Source: Bacteroidota bacterium
GTDB taxonomy: Bacteria; Bacteroidota; Bacteroidia; Chitinophagales; Saprospiraceae
Assembly (NCBI GenBank): GCA_029573365.1
Contig: JAKQGD010000408.1
Coordinates: forward strand, 1 to 13,988
Direction of reading: 5' to 3'
DNA length: 13,988 bases
Under the pieces are notes generated by a model. It made no database searches. It saw only the letters and a program-made list of their open reading frames with translations, and was not told the DNA's origin. Position 1 is the first letter of the stretch. The number at the start of each line of letters is the position of its first letter. The position numbers and the translations under genes are program-made. Shown here piece after piece: positions 7,451-13,988 of the stretch.

Positions 7451-8506
7451 ATGAATACCAAAATAGCAGGAATAGGGCATTATGTACCTGAGCGTGTAGT
7501 GACCAATGAAGAGCTTATGCAATTTATGGATACGTCCAATGAATGGATCATCGAGCGGACTGGCATCGAGCAGAGAAGATACTCAGAAAAGCACAAGGAG
7601 ACGCCTTCATCTATGGGTGCAAAAGCTGCCAGGATAGCTATCGAAAGAGCGGGTATTACTTCTGAAGACATCGATTTTATCATCTTTGCCACCCTTAGCC
7701 CTGATTATTATTTTCCCGGTTGCGGAGTTTTGTTGCAAAGAGAGCTCGGCATCACAAAAAAGGAGATGGGTTGTCTTGATATCCGCAACCAGTGTTCTGG
7801 CTTTGTGTACGGTGTTTCGATAGCTGACCAGTTTATTAAATCGGGTATGTATAAAAACATCCTTCTGGTTGGGTCAGAAATGCACTCTATGGGTTTGGAT
7901 TATTCTGACGAGGGCAGGGCAGTCACCGTGATTTTTGGTGATGGTGCAGGTGCAGCAGTGTTACAGGCCACGGACAAACCCGGACAAGGTGTGCTGACTA
8001 CCTGCCTGCATGCCGATGGTACGCATGCCGAGGAACTGGCCATGATCAATCCCGGTTCGCATGGGGGCTATCATCTGGGCACGGAAAAATTTGGTTATCC
8101 GGATCCGGAGACTTTGGGCGGCGTTTTTGTCACACAAAAAATGGTGGATGAAGGTATGTTGTACCCAAATATGTCAGGACAGCTGGTCTTTAAAACAGCC
8201 GTAGTCAAGTTTCCTGAAGTCATAAACGAAGCTCTGGCTAAGGTAGGGCTCACAGCTGCTGATATCGACATGCTGATACCTCACCAGGCCAATTTACGCA
8301 TCAGTCAGTTTGTACAAAAGGTGATGAAACTGCCGGATGAAAAAGTGTTTAACAATATCCAGAAATATGGCAACACCACAGCTGCTTCTATCCCGATAGC
8401 CCTCAGCGAAGCCTGGGAACAGGGGAGGGTAAAGGACGGTGACCTGGTGTGTCTTGCAGCATTTGGAAGCGGATTTACCTGGGGCAGTGCACTTATCAGA
8501 TGGTAA
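7451..8506 (+). CDS. fabH: 3-oxoacyl-ACP synthase III (KAS III, FabH type) with an extra central insertion
   Basis: 351 residues. KAS III condenses acetyl-CoA (or a branched acyl-CoA) with malonyl-ACP to start type II fatty acid synthesis in the cytoplasm. The catalytic triad is complete: C115 in 'NQCSGFVYG', H278 in 'IPHQANLRI', N308 in 'YGNTTAAS'. The 'WIIERTGIEQRR' segment near residues 32-43 and 'FGDGAGAAVL' near 162-171 are standard for the family, as is the C-terminal 'FGSGFTWGSALIRW'. E. coli FabH has 317 residues with triad C112/H244/N274; here the Cys-His distance is about 31 residues longer while the His-Asn distance is unchanged, placing an insertion at about 196-240. It may be the housekeeping FabH or a paralogue for special acyl chains; nothing nearby decides. 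It is followed after 16 bases by bshB1, so the two are probably co-transcribed. Confidence 0.9.
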   Translation: MNTKIAGIGHYVPERVVTNEELMQFMDTSNEWIIERTGIEQRRYSEKHKETPSSMGAKAARIAIERAGITSEDIDFIIFATLSPDYYFPGCGVLLQRELGITKKEMGCLDIRNQCSGFVYGVSIADQFIKSGMYKNILLVGSEMHSMGLDYSDEGRAVTVIFGDGAGAAVLQATDKPGQGVLTTCLHADGTHAEELAMINPGSHGGYHLGTEKFGYPDPETLGGVFVTQKMVDEGMLYPNMSGQLVFKTAVVKFPEVINEALAKVGLTAADIDMLIPHQANLRISQFVQKVMKLPDEKVFNNIQKYGNTTAASIPIALSEAWEQGRVKDGDLVCLAAFGSGFTWGSALIRW

Positions 8507-8522
8507 TAGACAAATAAGTTTT

Positions 8523-9245
8523 ATGCTTAAAGTTGATATCCTGGCCATCGGGGCTCATCCCGATGATATAGAACTCAGTGCTTCTGGTACGCTTCTCAGA
8601 CATATAAGCCTGGGTTATACGGCGGCCATCTGTGACCTTACCATGGGCGAACTGGGAACCAGGGGCAATGCAGAGCTAAGGCTCCGCGAAGCGGCAGATG
8701 CAGCAGCCATCCTGGGTGTAGTGGCCCGGGAAAATCTGGGCATGAAAGATGGTTTTTTTGACCACAGTCGACAAAATATCCTTAGTCTGGTGCAAGTGAT
8801 TAGAAAATACAAACCTGCTCTTATTCTTGCCAATGCTGTTGCTGACAGACATCCTGACCATGGCCGGGCTTCAAAACTTATAAGTGATGCCTGCTTCTAT
8901 TCCGGACTTATCAAGGTAGAAACTACCGATGACTCTGGCGATCTGCAGGAAGCATGGCGTCCCAGAGCTGTTTATCATTATGTACAGGACCGCAATCTAA
9001 AGGCAGACCTCGTGGTCGATATCTCCGATTTTATGGAAAAAAAGATCGAATCGATTATGGCGTTCAGGTCCCAATTTTTTGATCCAGGGTCACAAGAGCC
9101 GGAGACTCCTATTTCCACCAAGTCTTTTATCGATTTTATACGGGCAAAAAACAAGTCTTACGCCAGGGACATCGGAGTAGAATATGCAGAAGCCTTTACT
9201 GTAGAGCGAAATATCGGCGTGAAGGACCTTTTTGACTTAATATAA
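8523..9245 (+). CDS. bshB1: Bacillithiol biosynthesis deacetylase BshB1
   Basis: 240 residues from the ATG at 8523. The frame is open back to a GTG inside fabH, but 'MLKVDILAIGAHPDD' is the normal family N-terminus and leaves a 16-base gap to fabH. The enzyme removes acetyl from GlcNAc-malate to give GlcN-malate, the second step of bacillithiol synthesis, with zinc as cofactor. Zinc/catalytic motifs are A11-H-P-D-D15 and R109-H-P-D-H-G114; 'TMGELGTRGNAELRLREA' (about 40-57) is the family's signature segment and separates it from LmbE-type relatives such as MshB. bshA (the glycosyltransferase) and bshC (the cysteine ligase) are not in the window, which is common since the pathway is often split. 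A terminator hairpin follows 13 bases after the stop. Confidence 0.9.
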   Translation: MLKVDILAIGAHPDDIELSASGTLLRHISLGYTAAICDLTMGELGTRGNAELRLREAADAAAILGVVARENLGMKDGFFDHSRQNILSLVQVIRKYKPALILANAVADRHPDHGRASKLISDACFYSGLIKVETTDDSGDLQEAWRPRAVYHYVQDRNLKADLVVDISDFMEKKIESIMAFRSQFFDPGSQEPETPISTKSFIDFIRAKNKSYARDIGVEYAEAFTVERNIGVKDLFDLI

Positions 9246-9258
9246 AAAACACAAATAA

Positions 9259-9292
9259 AAAAGCCGTGACAGTGATAGTCTGCCCGGCTTTT
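9259..9292. terminator. Bidirectional rho-independent terminator between bshB1 and the Omp28-like gene
   Basis: AAAAGCCG (9259-9266) pairs perfectly with CGGCTTTT (9285-9292), with a short inner GAC/GTC pairing in the loop (9268-9270 with 9278-9280). T-rich sequence follows on the + side and the A-run before the stem gives a T-run on the - side, so it can serve both convergent genes, which end at 9245 and 9321. Confidence 0.75.
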
Positions 9293-9320
9293 GTTTATTA
9301 TTTTCAACACACTTTTAGAA

Positions 9321-10355
9321 TCAGTACAGCACTACCTTTGAGGATTGTTTTTTATTGCCTGAAACGGCCGTCACTATATGAATGCCTGAACCAAAATTTC
9401 CATCAATGGTCACTGGATTTTTAGTTTCGGATGCCTTGACATTTTTGGTACCCAGCACCTTTCCGGAAATGTCGCTGACCATAAGAGTGACGTCACCGTC
9501 TGTGACAGTTTCGGGCAATCTGACGACTACCTGACCGCCCTCATTCTGATAGGCAAACAGAGCCCCAGGTTCTACCTGGCTGTCTTCGGTGGCAGCGGGT
9601 ATAGCCGGAGATACCAGGTTACCGTTAAAAAACCTGTATTTGTTATCCACCTTGGTCCAGATGATTCCTGCCACTTTCAGTTTTTTACGGTCTGTGGTGA
9701 CCAGGCCCAGTTTTTCGCTAAAGGTAAATTCTATGCCGGCGGCTATTGCTCCGGAATGAAATTTTTTACCAAAGACCGGTCCCAGGCTTTTCCTGAGTAC
9801 CTGCTTGTGAAGGGGGGTGCCGGGAAGACTTGCCTGTGTGTGGTTGACATCTTCAAGTGTGTAAAGCGAAAAGTAGTATTCACCTCCGGTGACACCTTCG
9901 AGAAATTCTACTCTGGCATCCACCCAAAGTGAGTCTTCGGTTTCGCTCATCCTGGCATTGATGCCTACTCCGGCTATGACCGATGCTGTTGATTTGAAAT
10001 CCAGCTCCCAGCTTGTTTCTTCCAGTTTCTGGTTTATGTTGGATGAGGAAACATCGATGTCAGTACCATCCACAAAAAATACAGGCTGGCTGACGCCGCC
10101 GAAGTTGCTGTCAAATTCCGTAGTGGTACTATTTGCCAGGCCACCGCTGTAGTGAACTGCCATAAAGATTACATTGTCATTGGCAAATTTGGTAAGGATG
10201 CTGTCTTTCATTTTCCAGCCCCAGGTACCACAAAAAGGACACCAATCAGCCGTTTTTTCGTGAATAAGTGTCCAGTTCTTTTTACTGACTTCCTGTGCTT
10301 TGACTCCAAAGGACAACAGCACCAAACCAAAAGCTAAGAGGATTAATTTTTTCAT
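9321..10355 (-). CDS. Omp28-like thioredoxin-fold secreted protein with T9SS sorting domain
   Basis: 344 residues from the ATG at 10355. A longer frame reaches 10409 but would overlap the upstream gene and bury the signal peptide MKKLILLAFGLVLLSFGVKA, which is cut before Q21. Directly after it comes 'NWTLIHEKTADWCPFCGTWGWKM' in two parts (27-35 and 36-49): a thioredoxin-like redox site, C39-P-F-C42, as in Omp28-related proteins, which bind or act on peptides/thiols at the cell surface. Later, 'QPVFFVDG' resembles the cis-Pro region of thioredoxin folds. The C-terminal 75 or so residues ('LFAYQNEGGQVVVRLPE' to 'SSKVVLY') have the beta-sandwich pattern of a type A T9SS sorting domain ('VSDISGKVL', 'SGIHIVTAVSG'). 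A redox or thiol-disulfide role outside the cell is inferred from the CPFC motif only. It lies 34 bases after the cyclase-like gene and is probably the last gene of the cysS run. Confidence 0.82.
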   Translation of the reverse strand: MKKLILLAFGLVLLSFGVKAQEVSKKNWTLIHEKTADWCPFCGTWGWKMKDSILTKFANDNVIFMAVHYSGGLANSTTTEFDSNFGGVSQPVFFVDGTDIDVSSSNINQKLEETSWELDFKSTASVIAGVGINARMSETEDSLWVDARVEFLEGVTGGEYYFSLYTLEDVNHTQASLPGTPLHKQVLRKSLGPVFGKKFHSGAIAAGIEFTFSEKLGLVTTDRKKLKVAGIIWTKVDNKYRFFNGNLVSPAIPAATEDSQVEPGALFAYQNEGGQVVVRLPETVTDGDVTLMVSDISGKVLGTKNVKASETKNPVTIDGNFGSGIHIVTAVSGNKKQSSKVVLY

Positions 10356-10389
10356 TTTTACATTATTTAAATTAAAAAATTCATTTACA

Positions 10390-11388
10390 TCAGAATTTAA
10401 AACTGCCATCAGATGTCTTGTATACCACAGCGGTCACTACCTGAACGACGGAAGTTAGGTTGTCTTTGTCCAGGGCGTCGATGTTGTCACTATGTGTATG
10501 GTGATAGTCGCCAAATTGGCCGCTGGGTTTTGTGGCTATGATGTCTATGGTAGGTATACCGGCATACATATTGACATAGTAATGGTCGTCGGTGATAGGA
10601 CCCACAGGCAGATTGACAAACAAGGATGATTTGCCCATGGCATGAGCCAGTTTCCAAACATTCTCCACCAGAAGGGATGCAAAATTGTAGGATATTTCTT
10701 CCTTGCCATAGACTGAACCTTTGGCTCCGATGAGGTCCACCAGGATTCCAAACTTAGGTTTCGTGGCGTCCTTGGGATAATTTTTGGACCAGTATTGGGA
10801 GCCCAGGCACCAGGATTCTATTTTGGCTTCCTCTCCCTGGTCCTCGGCATCAAAAAAGACCATGTCGACCCCCAGGTTTACAGGATTTTGTTGGATTTGT
10901 CTGGCTATTTCCAGCAATGCCGACACACTACCAGCACCGTCTACAGCTCCCAAGATGGGTTGGTTTTTTTTGGTTGCGTCACTGTCCTTTTCGGCGATAA
11001 GCCGGCTGTCCCAATGTGCAAAAAGGGCTATTCTTTCTTTTTGGTCCGGGTTTATACGGGCAATAATGTTATAAGCCTGCACCCCTTTCTTTCCGAGAAA
11101 GTCCGCTTTAAACTCCTGAATTTCCACTTCCGCACCATATGATTTGGCTGCAGCCACAATCCAGTCACGGGCTTTTAAATGACCCTCAGACCCAGGATAC
11201 CTGACCCCAAATGCCAGCTGACGGGAAACCATGGCCATCATGCTGTCGCCACTGACAGCCGGTACTTTGACCGGGGTTGTATTGTTAGGGCTCATCTGCT
11301 TTGTCTTGTCATTTCTACAACCGATAAAAACGGTCATCAGGCTGATGGTTAAGACTAAGTATATGTGTCGCATAAACCTTTTATTCAT
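10390..11388 (-). CDS. M28-fold lipoprotein, probable glutaminyl-peptide cyclotransferase (glutaminyl cyclase)
   Basis: 332 residues. A lipoprotein signal peptide ends in the lipobox F-I-G-C24, so the mature protein is membrane-anchored facing the periplasm; the residues after Cys (R-N-D-K) are not the acidic Ser-Asp-rich surface export signal known from Bacteroides, which suggests it stays on a periplasmic membrane face (inference). The fold is the M28 zinc peptidase fold. Residues match glutaminyl cyclases: 'AHWDSR' (124-129), zinc ligand D150 in 'GAVDGAGS', E182-D183 in 'FFDAED' (general base and zinc ligand), D218 in 'LVDLIGAK', and H297 in 'HHTHSDNIDALD' (third zinc ligand, pattern H-T-x-x-D-N). 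M28 aminopeptidases normally bind two zinc ions; the 'HWDSR' and 'HT-x-x-DN' patterns lean to the one-zinc cyclases. The product would be pyroglutamate at protein N-termini. An ordinary aminopeptidase cannot be excluded. The gap to the cysS stop is 10 bases. Confidence 0.78.
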   Translation of the reverse strand: MNKRFMRHIYLVLTISLMTVFIGCRNDKTKQMSPNNTTPVKVPAVSGDSMMAMVSRQLAFGVRYPGSEGHLKARDWIVAAAKSYGAEVEIQEFKADFLGKKGVQAYNIIARINPDQKERIALFAHWDSRLIAEKDSDATKKNQPILGAVDGAGSVSALLEIARQIQQNPVNLGVDMVFFDAEDQGEEAKIESWCLGSQYWSKNYPKDATKPKFGILVDLIGAKGSVYGKEEISYNFASLLVENVWKLAHAMGKSSLFVNLPVGPITDDHYYVNMYAGIPTIDIIATKPSGQFGDYHHTHSDNIDALDKDNLTSVVQVVTAVVYKTSDGSFKF

Positions 11389-11398
11389 TGATTATAAA

Positions 11399-12880
11399 TT
11401 ACTTATATCCCCAGGAGGTGCCTTCTTTGCCGTCCTTGATCTGGATGTTTAACTCATTGAGGGAATCGCGGATTTTATCAGATGTACTCCAGTCCTTGTT
11501 GTTGCGGGCCTGGTGTCTCAGATCGATGATGAGATTCATAAGACCATCGACAGGACCGGAATCTGTATCTGCTTCATCCAATAAACCGAATATGTCAAAA
11601 ATTATTGTCCTGAAAGCACTTTTTATTCTTTCAAGCCCTTCTTGTGAGATGTCAGAAACAGGTACCTGCCCCTCTTTAAGGCTGTTGATTATGGTTACCA
11701 GTTCAAACAGCCGTGACAAAGCCTTGGGGGTGTTGAAGTCGTCGTTCATGTCTTCAAAAGCCGTTACAATCACTTCGTCGCACCTGCTGTCGAGGGGTGT
11801 TGGTGCCGTGGTCGGAGATGTGAGGCTGCCTAGATTTTTAATAGCCTCAAACAGCCTTTTATACCCTTTTTCTGCAGCCTGCAATGCTTCGTCTGTGAGG
11901 TCATTGGGTGACCTGTAGTGTGACTGCAGCATAAAAAATCTGACTACCATAGGTGAGTAGCCCTTCGTGACATGGACGCTGTTGCCTGTAAAAAGTTCCT
12001 CAGGTGATATGGTGTTGCCGTCGCTCTTTGACATTTTTTTGCCATTGAGCAGCAACATATTGGTATGCATCCAGTATCTGGCCGGCTGACAACCGCATGC
12101 TCCCATATTCTGGGCTATTTCGTTTTCGTGGTGTGGAAATTTAAGGTCATTGCCACCCCCGTGGATGTCAAACTCCCGACCCAGGTATTTTGTACTCATG
12201 GCACTGCACTCAAGGTGCCAGCCCGGAAATCCTACCGACCAGGGGCTGTTCCATTTCATCAGATGTTCATCAGACGCTTTCATCCATATGGCAAAATCCG
12301 AAGGATGGTTTTTTTCGTCCTGGTTTTTGAGGTTGTCACGCGATTCTGCGATAAGCTCCTCGATAACCCTGCCTGAAAGTTTTCCGTATTCACCGGTTTT
12401 CTGAGCAAATTTCAGGGTGTCAAAATATACAGATCCATTCCGTACATAACCATATCCGTGGTCGATGATGTCCTGGACCATTTCTATCTGTTCGAGTATG
12501 TGGCCTGTCGCCCTCGGCTCGATGCTGGGAGGCAAGGTGTTGAAAACCTTCATCATGTGGTGAAAACCATTGGTATATTTCTGAGCCACCTCCATAGGTT
12601 CCAGATTATCGATTCTGGCTCCCTTGGACATGCGGTCTTCGCCGTCATCGAGCAGGTGCCCTACATCGGTGATGTTCCTGACGTATCTGATTTTGTACCC
12701 CAGATATCTGAGGTAGCGGTAGATCATGTCGAAACTCATAAACGTGCGGCAGTTGCCCAGATGCACATCGTTGTACACCGTGGGCCCACAGACATACATG
12801 CCTATAAATCCTTCGTGCAGGGGTGTAAACTTTTCTTTCTGGCGGCTAAGGCTATTGTAGATATACAGATCGGTATTCAT
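11399..12880 (-). CDS. cysS: Cysteinyl-tRNA synthetase
   Basis: 493 residues from the ATG at 12880. The frame runs to an ATG at 12916, but the family N-terminus is 'LYIYNSLSRQKEKF', beginning right after the inner Met, and the -7 box at 12925-12932 would start transcription at about 12918, leaving no leader for the longer form. The enzyme charges tRNA-Cys with cysteine in the cytoplasm. Class I signatures are H40-L-G-N43 (HIGH) and K282-M-S-K-S286. The active-site zinc ligands are all present: C31 in 'YVCGPTVY', C225 in 'WHLECSAM', H250 and E254 in 'FPHHENEIAQ'. The C-terminal part (about 350-493) is the helical anticodon-binding region. It is the first gene of a probable cysS - cyclase - Omp28-like transcript (gaps of 10 and 34 bases). 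Confidence 0.95.
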   Translation of the reverse strand: MNTDLYIYNSLSRQKEKFTPLHEGFIGMYVCGPTVYNDVHLGNCRTFMSFDMIYRYLRYLGYKIRYVRNITDVGHLLDDGEDRMSKGARIDNLEPMEVAQKYTNGFHHMMKVFNTLPPSIEPRATGHILEQIEMVQDIIDHGYGYVRNGSVYFDTLKFAQKTGEYGKLSGRVIEELIAESRDNLKNQDEKNHPSDFAIWMKASDEHLMKWNSPWSVGFPGWHLECSAMSTKYLGREFDIHGGGNDLKFPHHENEIAQNMGACGCQPARYWMHTNMLLLNGKKMSKSDGNTISPEELFTGNSVHVTKGYSPMVVRFFMLQSHYRSPNDLTDEALQAAEKGYKRLFEAIKNLGSLTSPTTAPTPLDSRCDEVIVTAFEDMNDDFNTPKALSRLFELVTIINSLKEGQVPVSDISQEGLERIKSAFRTIIFDIFGLLDEADTDSGPVDGLMNLIIDLRHQARNNKDWSTSDKIRDSLNELNIQIKDGKEGTSWGYK

Positions 12881-12924
12881 GGTGTCTGATTTCTGCATCC
12901 GGAACATTGGTAACAAACAGGCCG

Positions 12925-12932
12925 CAAAGATA
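12925..12932 (-). promoter_or_regulatory. Bacteroidota -7 box before cysS
   Basis: Minus-strand TATCTTTG is a full match to TAnnTTTG. No clear TTG stands at -33. A start near 12918 gives a leader of about 38 bases to the ATG at 12880. Confidence 0.5.
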
Positions 12933-12963
12933 TTAGCTATAACTTAAAAAGTATGTTAATTTC

Positions 12964-12992
12964 TTGTTATAGTGAACATAACAAATATTGTT
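12964..12992. repeat. TTGTT-type inverted repeats in the cysS-fabI divergent region
   Basis: TTGTTAT (12964-12970), seven bases, ATAACAA (12978-12984) form a perfect 7-base inverted repeat. The right arm is reused in a second one, AACAA-ATA-TTGTT (12980-12992). So three TTGTT half-sites sit in 29 bases, alternating in direction. A third small palindrome, CATGA-TG-TCATG, lies at 12999-13010. All are upstream of both -7 boxes, where an operator could act, but the region is A+T-rich and chance is a real alternative. Confidence 0.35.
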
Positions 12993-13095
12993 TTAGTGCA
13001 TGATGTCATGGATAAACTAAACAGGTTTGTGTGACCTTACGACTAATTGACAAATTTTATTTCGCTTTCGCTCAATGCATTTGCCCGGGGGGCGT

Positions 13096-13103
13096 TATAT
13101 TTG
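13096..13103 (+). promoter_or_regulatory. Bacteroidota -7 box before fabI
   Basis: TATATTTG, a full match to TAnnTTTG, 23 bases before the ATG at 13127. It would start transcription about 17 bases before that ATG, and so lies inside the longer open frame that begins with GTG at 13031, which argues against that start. A TTG at -33 is not evident. Confidence 0.5.
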
Positions 13104-13126
13104 CATCTCATCAAAAAATAAAAGCC

Positions 13127-13930
13127 ATGCCACACGGTCTGCTAAAAGGAAAAAGAGGAATCATATTCGGTGCCCTGGACAATAAGTCTATTGCCTGGAA
13201 AGTGGCCGAACGATGTGCAGAAGAAGGGGCGACCATTGTTTTGACCAATGCACCTGCAGCCATGAGATTCGGTGAGATAAATGCACTCGCAGAGGCCCTG
13301 AAATGCGAAGTCATCCCTGCAGACGCCACCAGCACAGAAGACCTCGATAACCTGTTGACAAAGTCTATGGAAATCCTCGACGGCAAAATGGATTTTATGC
13401 TGCATTCTATAGGTATGTCTGTTAATGTTCGCAAGAAAAAGGAATATACGGATCTCAATTATGAGTGGATGAAGACCACACTTGATGTATCTGCCATTTC
13501 GTTTCATAAATTGATGCAGTCTGCCATGAAACTTGATGCCATGAACGAATGGGGCTCCATCCTTGCTTTATCGTATATTGCGGCTCAACGTGTATTTCCT
13601 GATTACAGCGAAATGGCTGATGCCAAGGCTTTGCTCGAAAGTTTTGCCAGAAGTTTTGGATATCACTGGGCTAAAAAGGCAAGGGTGAGGGTCAATACCA
13701 TTTCCCAGTCACCTACAGTCACTACCGCAGGCTCCGGAGTGAAGGGCTTTACCGACTTTTTTGGTTATGCAGAAAAAATGTCACCCCTGGGCAATGCCAG
13801 TTCACTTGCATGTGCGGATTATTGTGTGGCTATGTTTTCAGACCTCACCAGGATGGTAACCATGCAAAATCTCTTCCATGACGGAGGATTCAGCAGTATG
13901 GGGATGGCTCCGGAATTGTTGGAGGAATAG
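13127..13930 (+). CDS. fabI: Enoyl-[acyl-carrier-protein] reductase (NADH), FabI type
   Basis: 267 residues from the ATG at 13127; an extension to a GTG at 13031 is not conserved and contains the promoter box. FabI performs the last step of each fatty acid elongation round, reducing trans-2-enoyl-ACP with NAD(P)H. It is a short-chain dehydrogenase with the FabI form of the cofactor motif, 'G15-ALDNKSIAW' (in place of TGxxxGxG), and the FabI catalytic set Y150, Y160 and K167 in 'LSYIAAQRVFPDYSEMADAK' (Y-x9-Y-x6-K; E. coli Y146, Y156, K163). 'QSPTVTTAGSGVKGF' (194-208) corresponds to the flexible substrate-binding loop, the site that triclosan-type inhibitors order. It is divergent from cysS over 246 bases and nothing recognisable follows in the last 58 bases of the window. 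Confidence 0.93.
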   Translation: MPHGLLKGKRGIIFGALDNKSIAWKVAERCAEEGATIVLTNAPAAMRFGEINALAEALKCEVIPADATSTEDLDNLLTKSMEILDGKMDFMLHSIGMSVNVRKKKEYTDLNYEWMKTTLDVSAISFHKLMQSAMKLDAMNEWGSILALSYIAAQRVFPDYSEMADAKALLESFARSFGYHWAKKARVRVNTISQSPTVTTAGSGVKGFTDFFGYAEKMSPLGNASSLACADYCVAMFSDLTRMVTMQNLFHDGGFSSMGMAPELLEE

Positions 13931-13988
13931 ACCAGCACTGGCAGGCATATTACATATGGAGGGTTCAGTAGTTGTCGGCCATAATACT

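Noticed and set aside
8439..8522. N-terminal extension of BshB1 from a GTG inside fabH
   Set aside because: It overlaps the conserved 3' end of fabH in another frame, and the family N-terminus begins at the ATG at 8523.
10356..10409. N-terminal extension of the Omp28-like protein
   Set aside because: It overlaps the end of the cyclase-like gene and would place 18 polar residues before a normal signal peptide.
8523..12880. Idea of a shared thiol module linking bshB1, cysS and the CPFC-motif protein
   Set aside because: bshB1 is on the opposite strand behind a bidirectional terminator, and no other bacillithiol gene is present, so the closeness is not good evidence of a joint system.
12458..12889. 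Open frame of 143 codons on the + strand opposite cysS, and many similar opposite-strand frames over other genes
   Set aside because: They are antisense to genes with clear catalytic motifs, show no recognisable domain, and have composition expected from the reverse of a coding frame.
13031..13126. N-terminal extension of FabI from a GTG start
   Set aside because: The added 32 residues do not resemble any FabI N-terminus and contain a full -7 box (13096-13103).

Overview
The window reads as a piece of a Bacteroidota chromosome, plausibly of a Saprospiria-type bacterium (the class is an inference). The main signs are two proteins with C-terminal type IX secretion (T9SS) sorting domains, the end of a TonB-dependent outer-membrane receptor, a gene for bacillithiol synthesis, and -7 boxes of the Bacteroidota form TAnnTTTG in front of several genes. 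I see no insertion sequence, phage gene, integrase, CRISPR array, tRNA or rRNA, and gene order and composition look like ordinary chromosome. No gap without a gene exceeds about 250 bases.

Left part (1-4471, all +): the C-terminal barrel of a TonB-dependent receptor cut by the window edge; a large secreted serine hydrolase (beta-lactamase/penicillin-binding-protein fold) with two PKD/Ig-like domains, a MopE-type metal-binding motif and the beginning of a beta-helix-like domain; and a glycerate/2-hydroxyacid dehydrogenase.

Middle (4480-9245): a long secreted FG-GAP/VCBS calcium-loop protein with a T9SS sorting domain (-), a small TerB-like protein (-), then a divergent + strand pair, a KAS III enzyme (fabH type) with an unusual insertion and bshB1, the bacillithiol deacetylase. 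A bidirectional terminator hairpin follows bshB1.

Right part (9321-13930): a - strand run cysS, then an M28 metallopeptidase-fold lipoprotein with the residue pattern of glutaminyl cyclases, then an Omp28-like thioredoxin-fold protein with a T9SS sorting domain. fabI is divergent from cysS; the region between them holds both -7 boxes and a cluster of TTGTT inverted repeats.

The most connected observation is that all three non-lipoprotein signal peptides in the window are predicted to be cut just before a glutamine (the Bacteroidota Q-rule), and the enzyme class that would cyclise that glutamine appears to be encoded here, next to one of the predicted substrates. The rest is central metabolism (fatty acid synthesis by FabH/FabI, Cys-tRNA charging, bacillithiol, glycerate/hydroxypyruvate) mixed with cell-surface proteins. 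I did not find a clearly new defence, mobile or RNA system. Five start codons were moved inward from the longest open frame on the basis of signal peptides, family alignment, overlap with a neighbour or promoter position; each entry says why.
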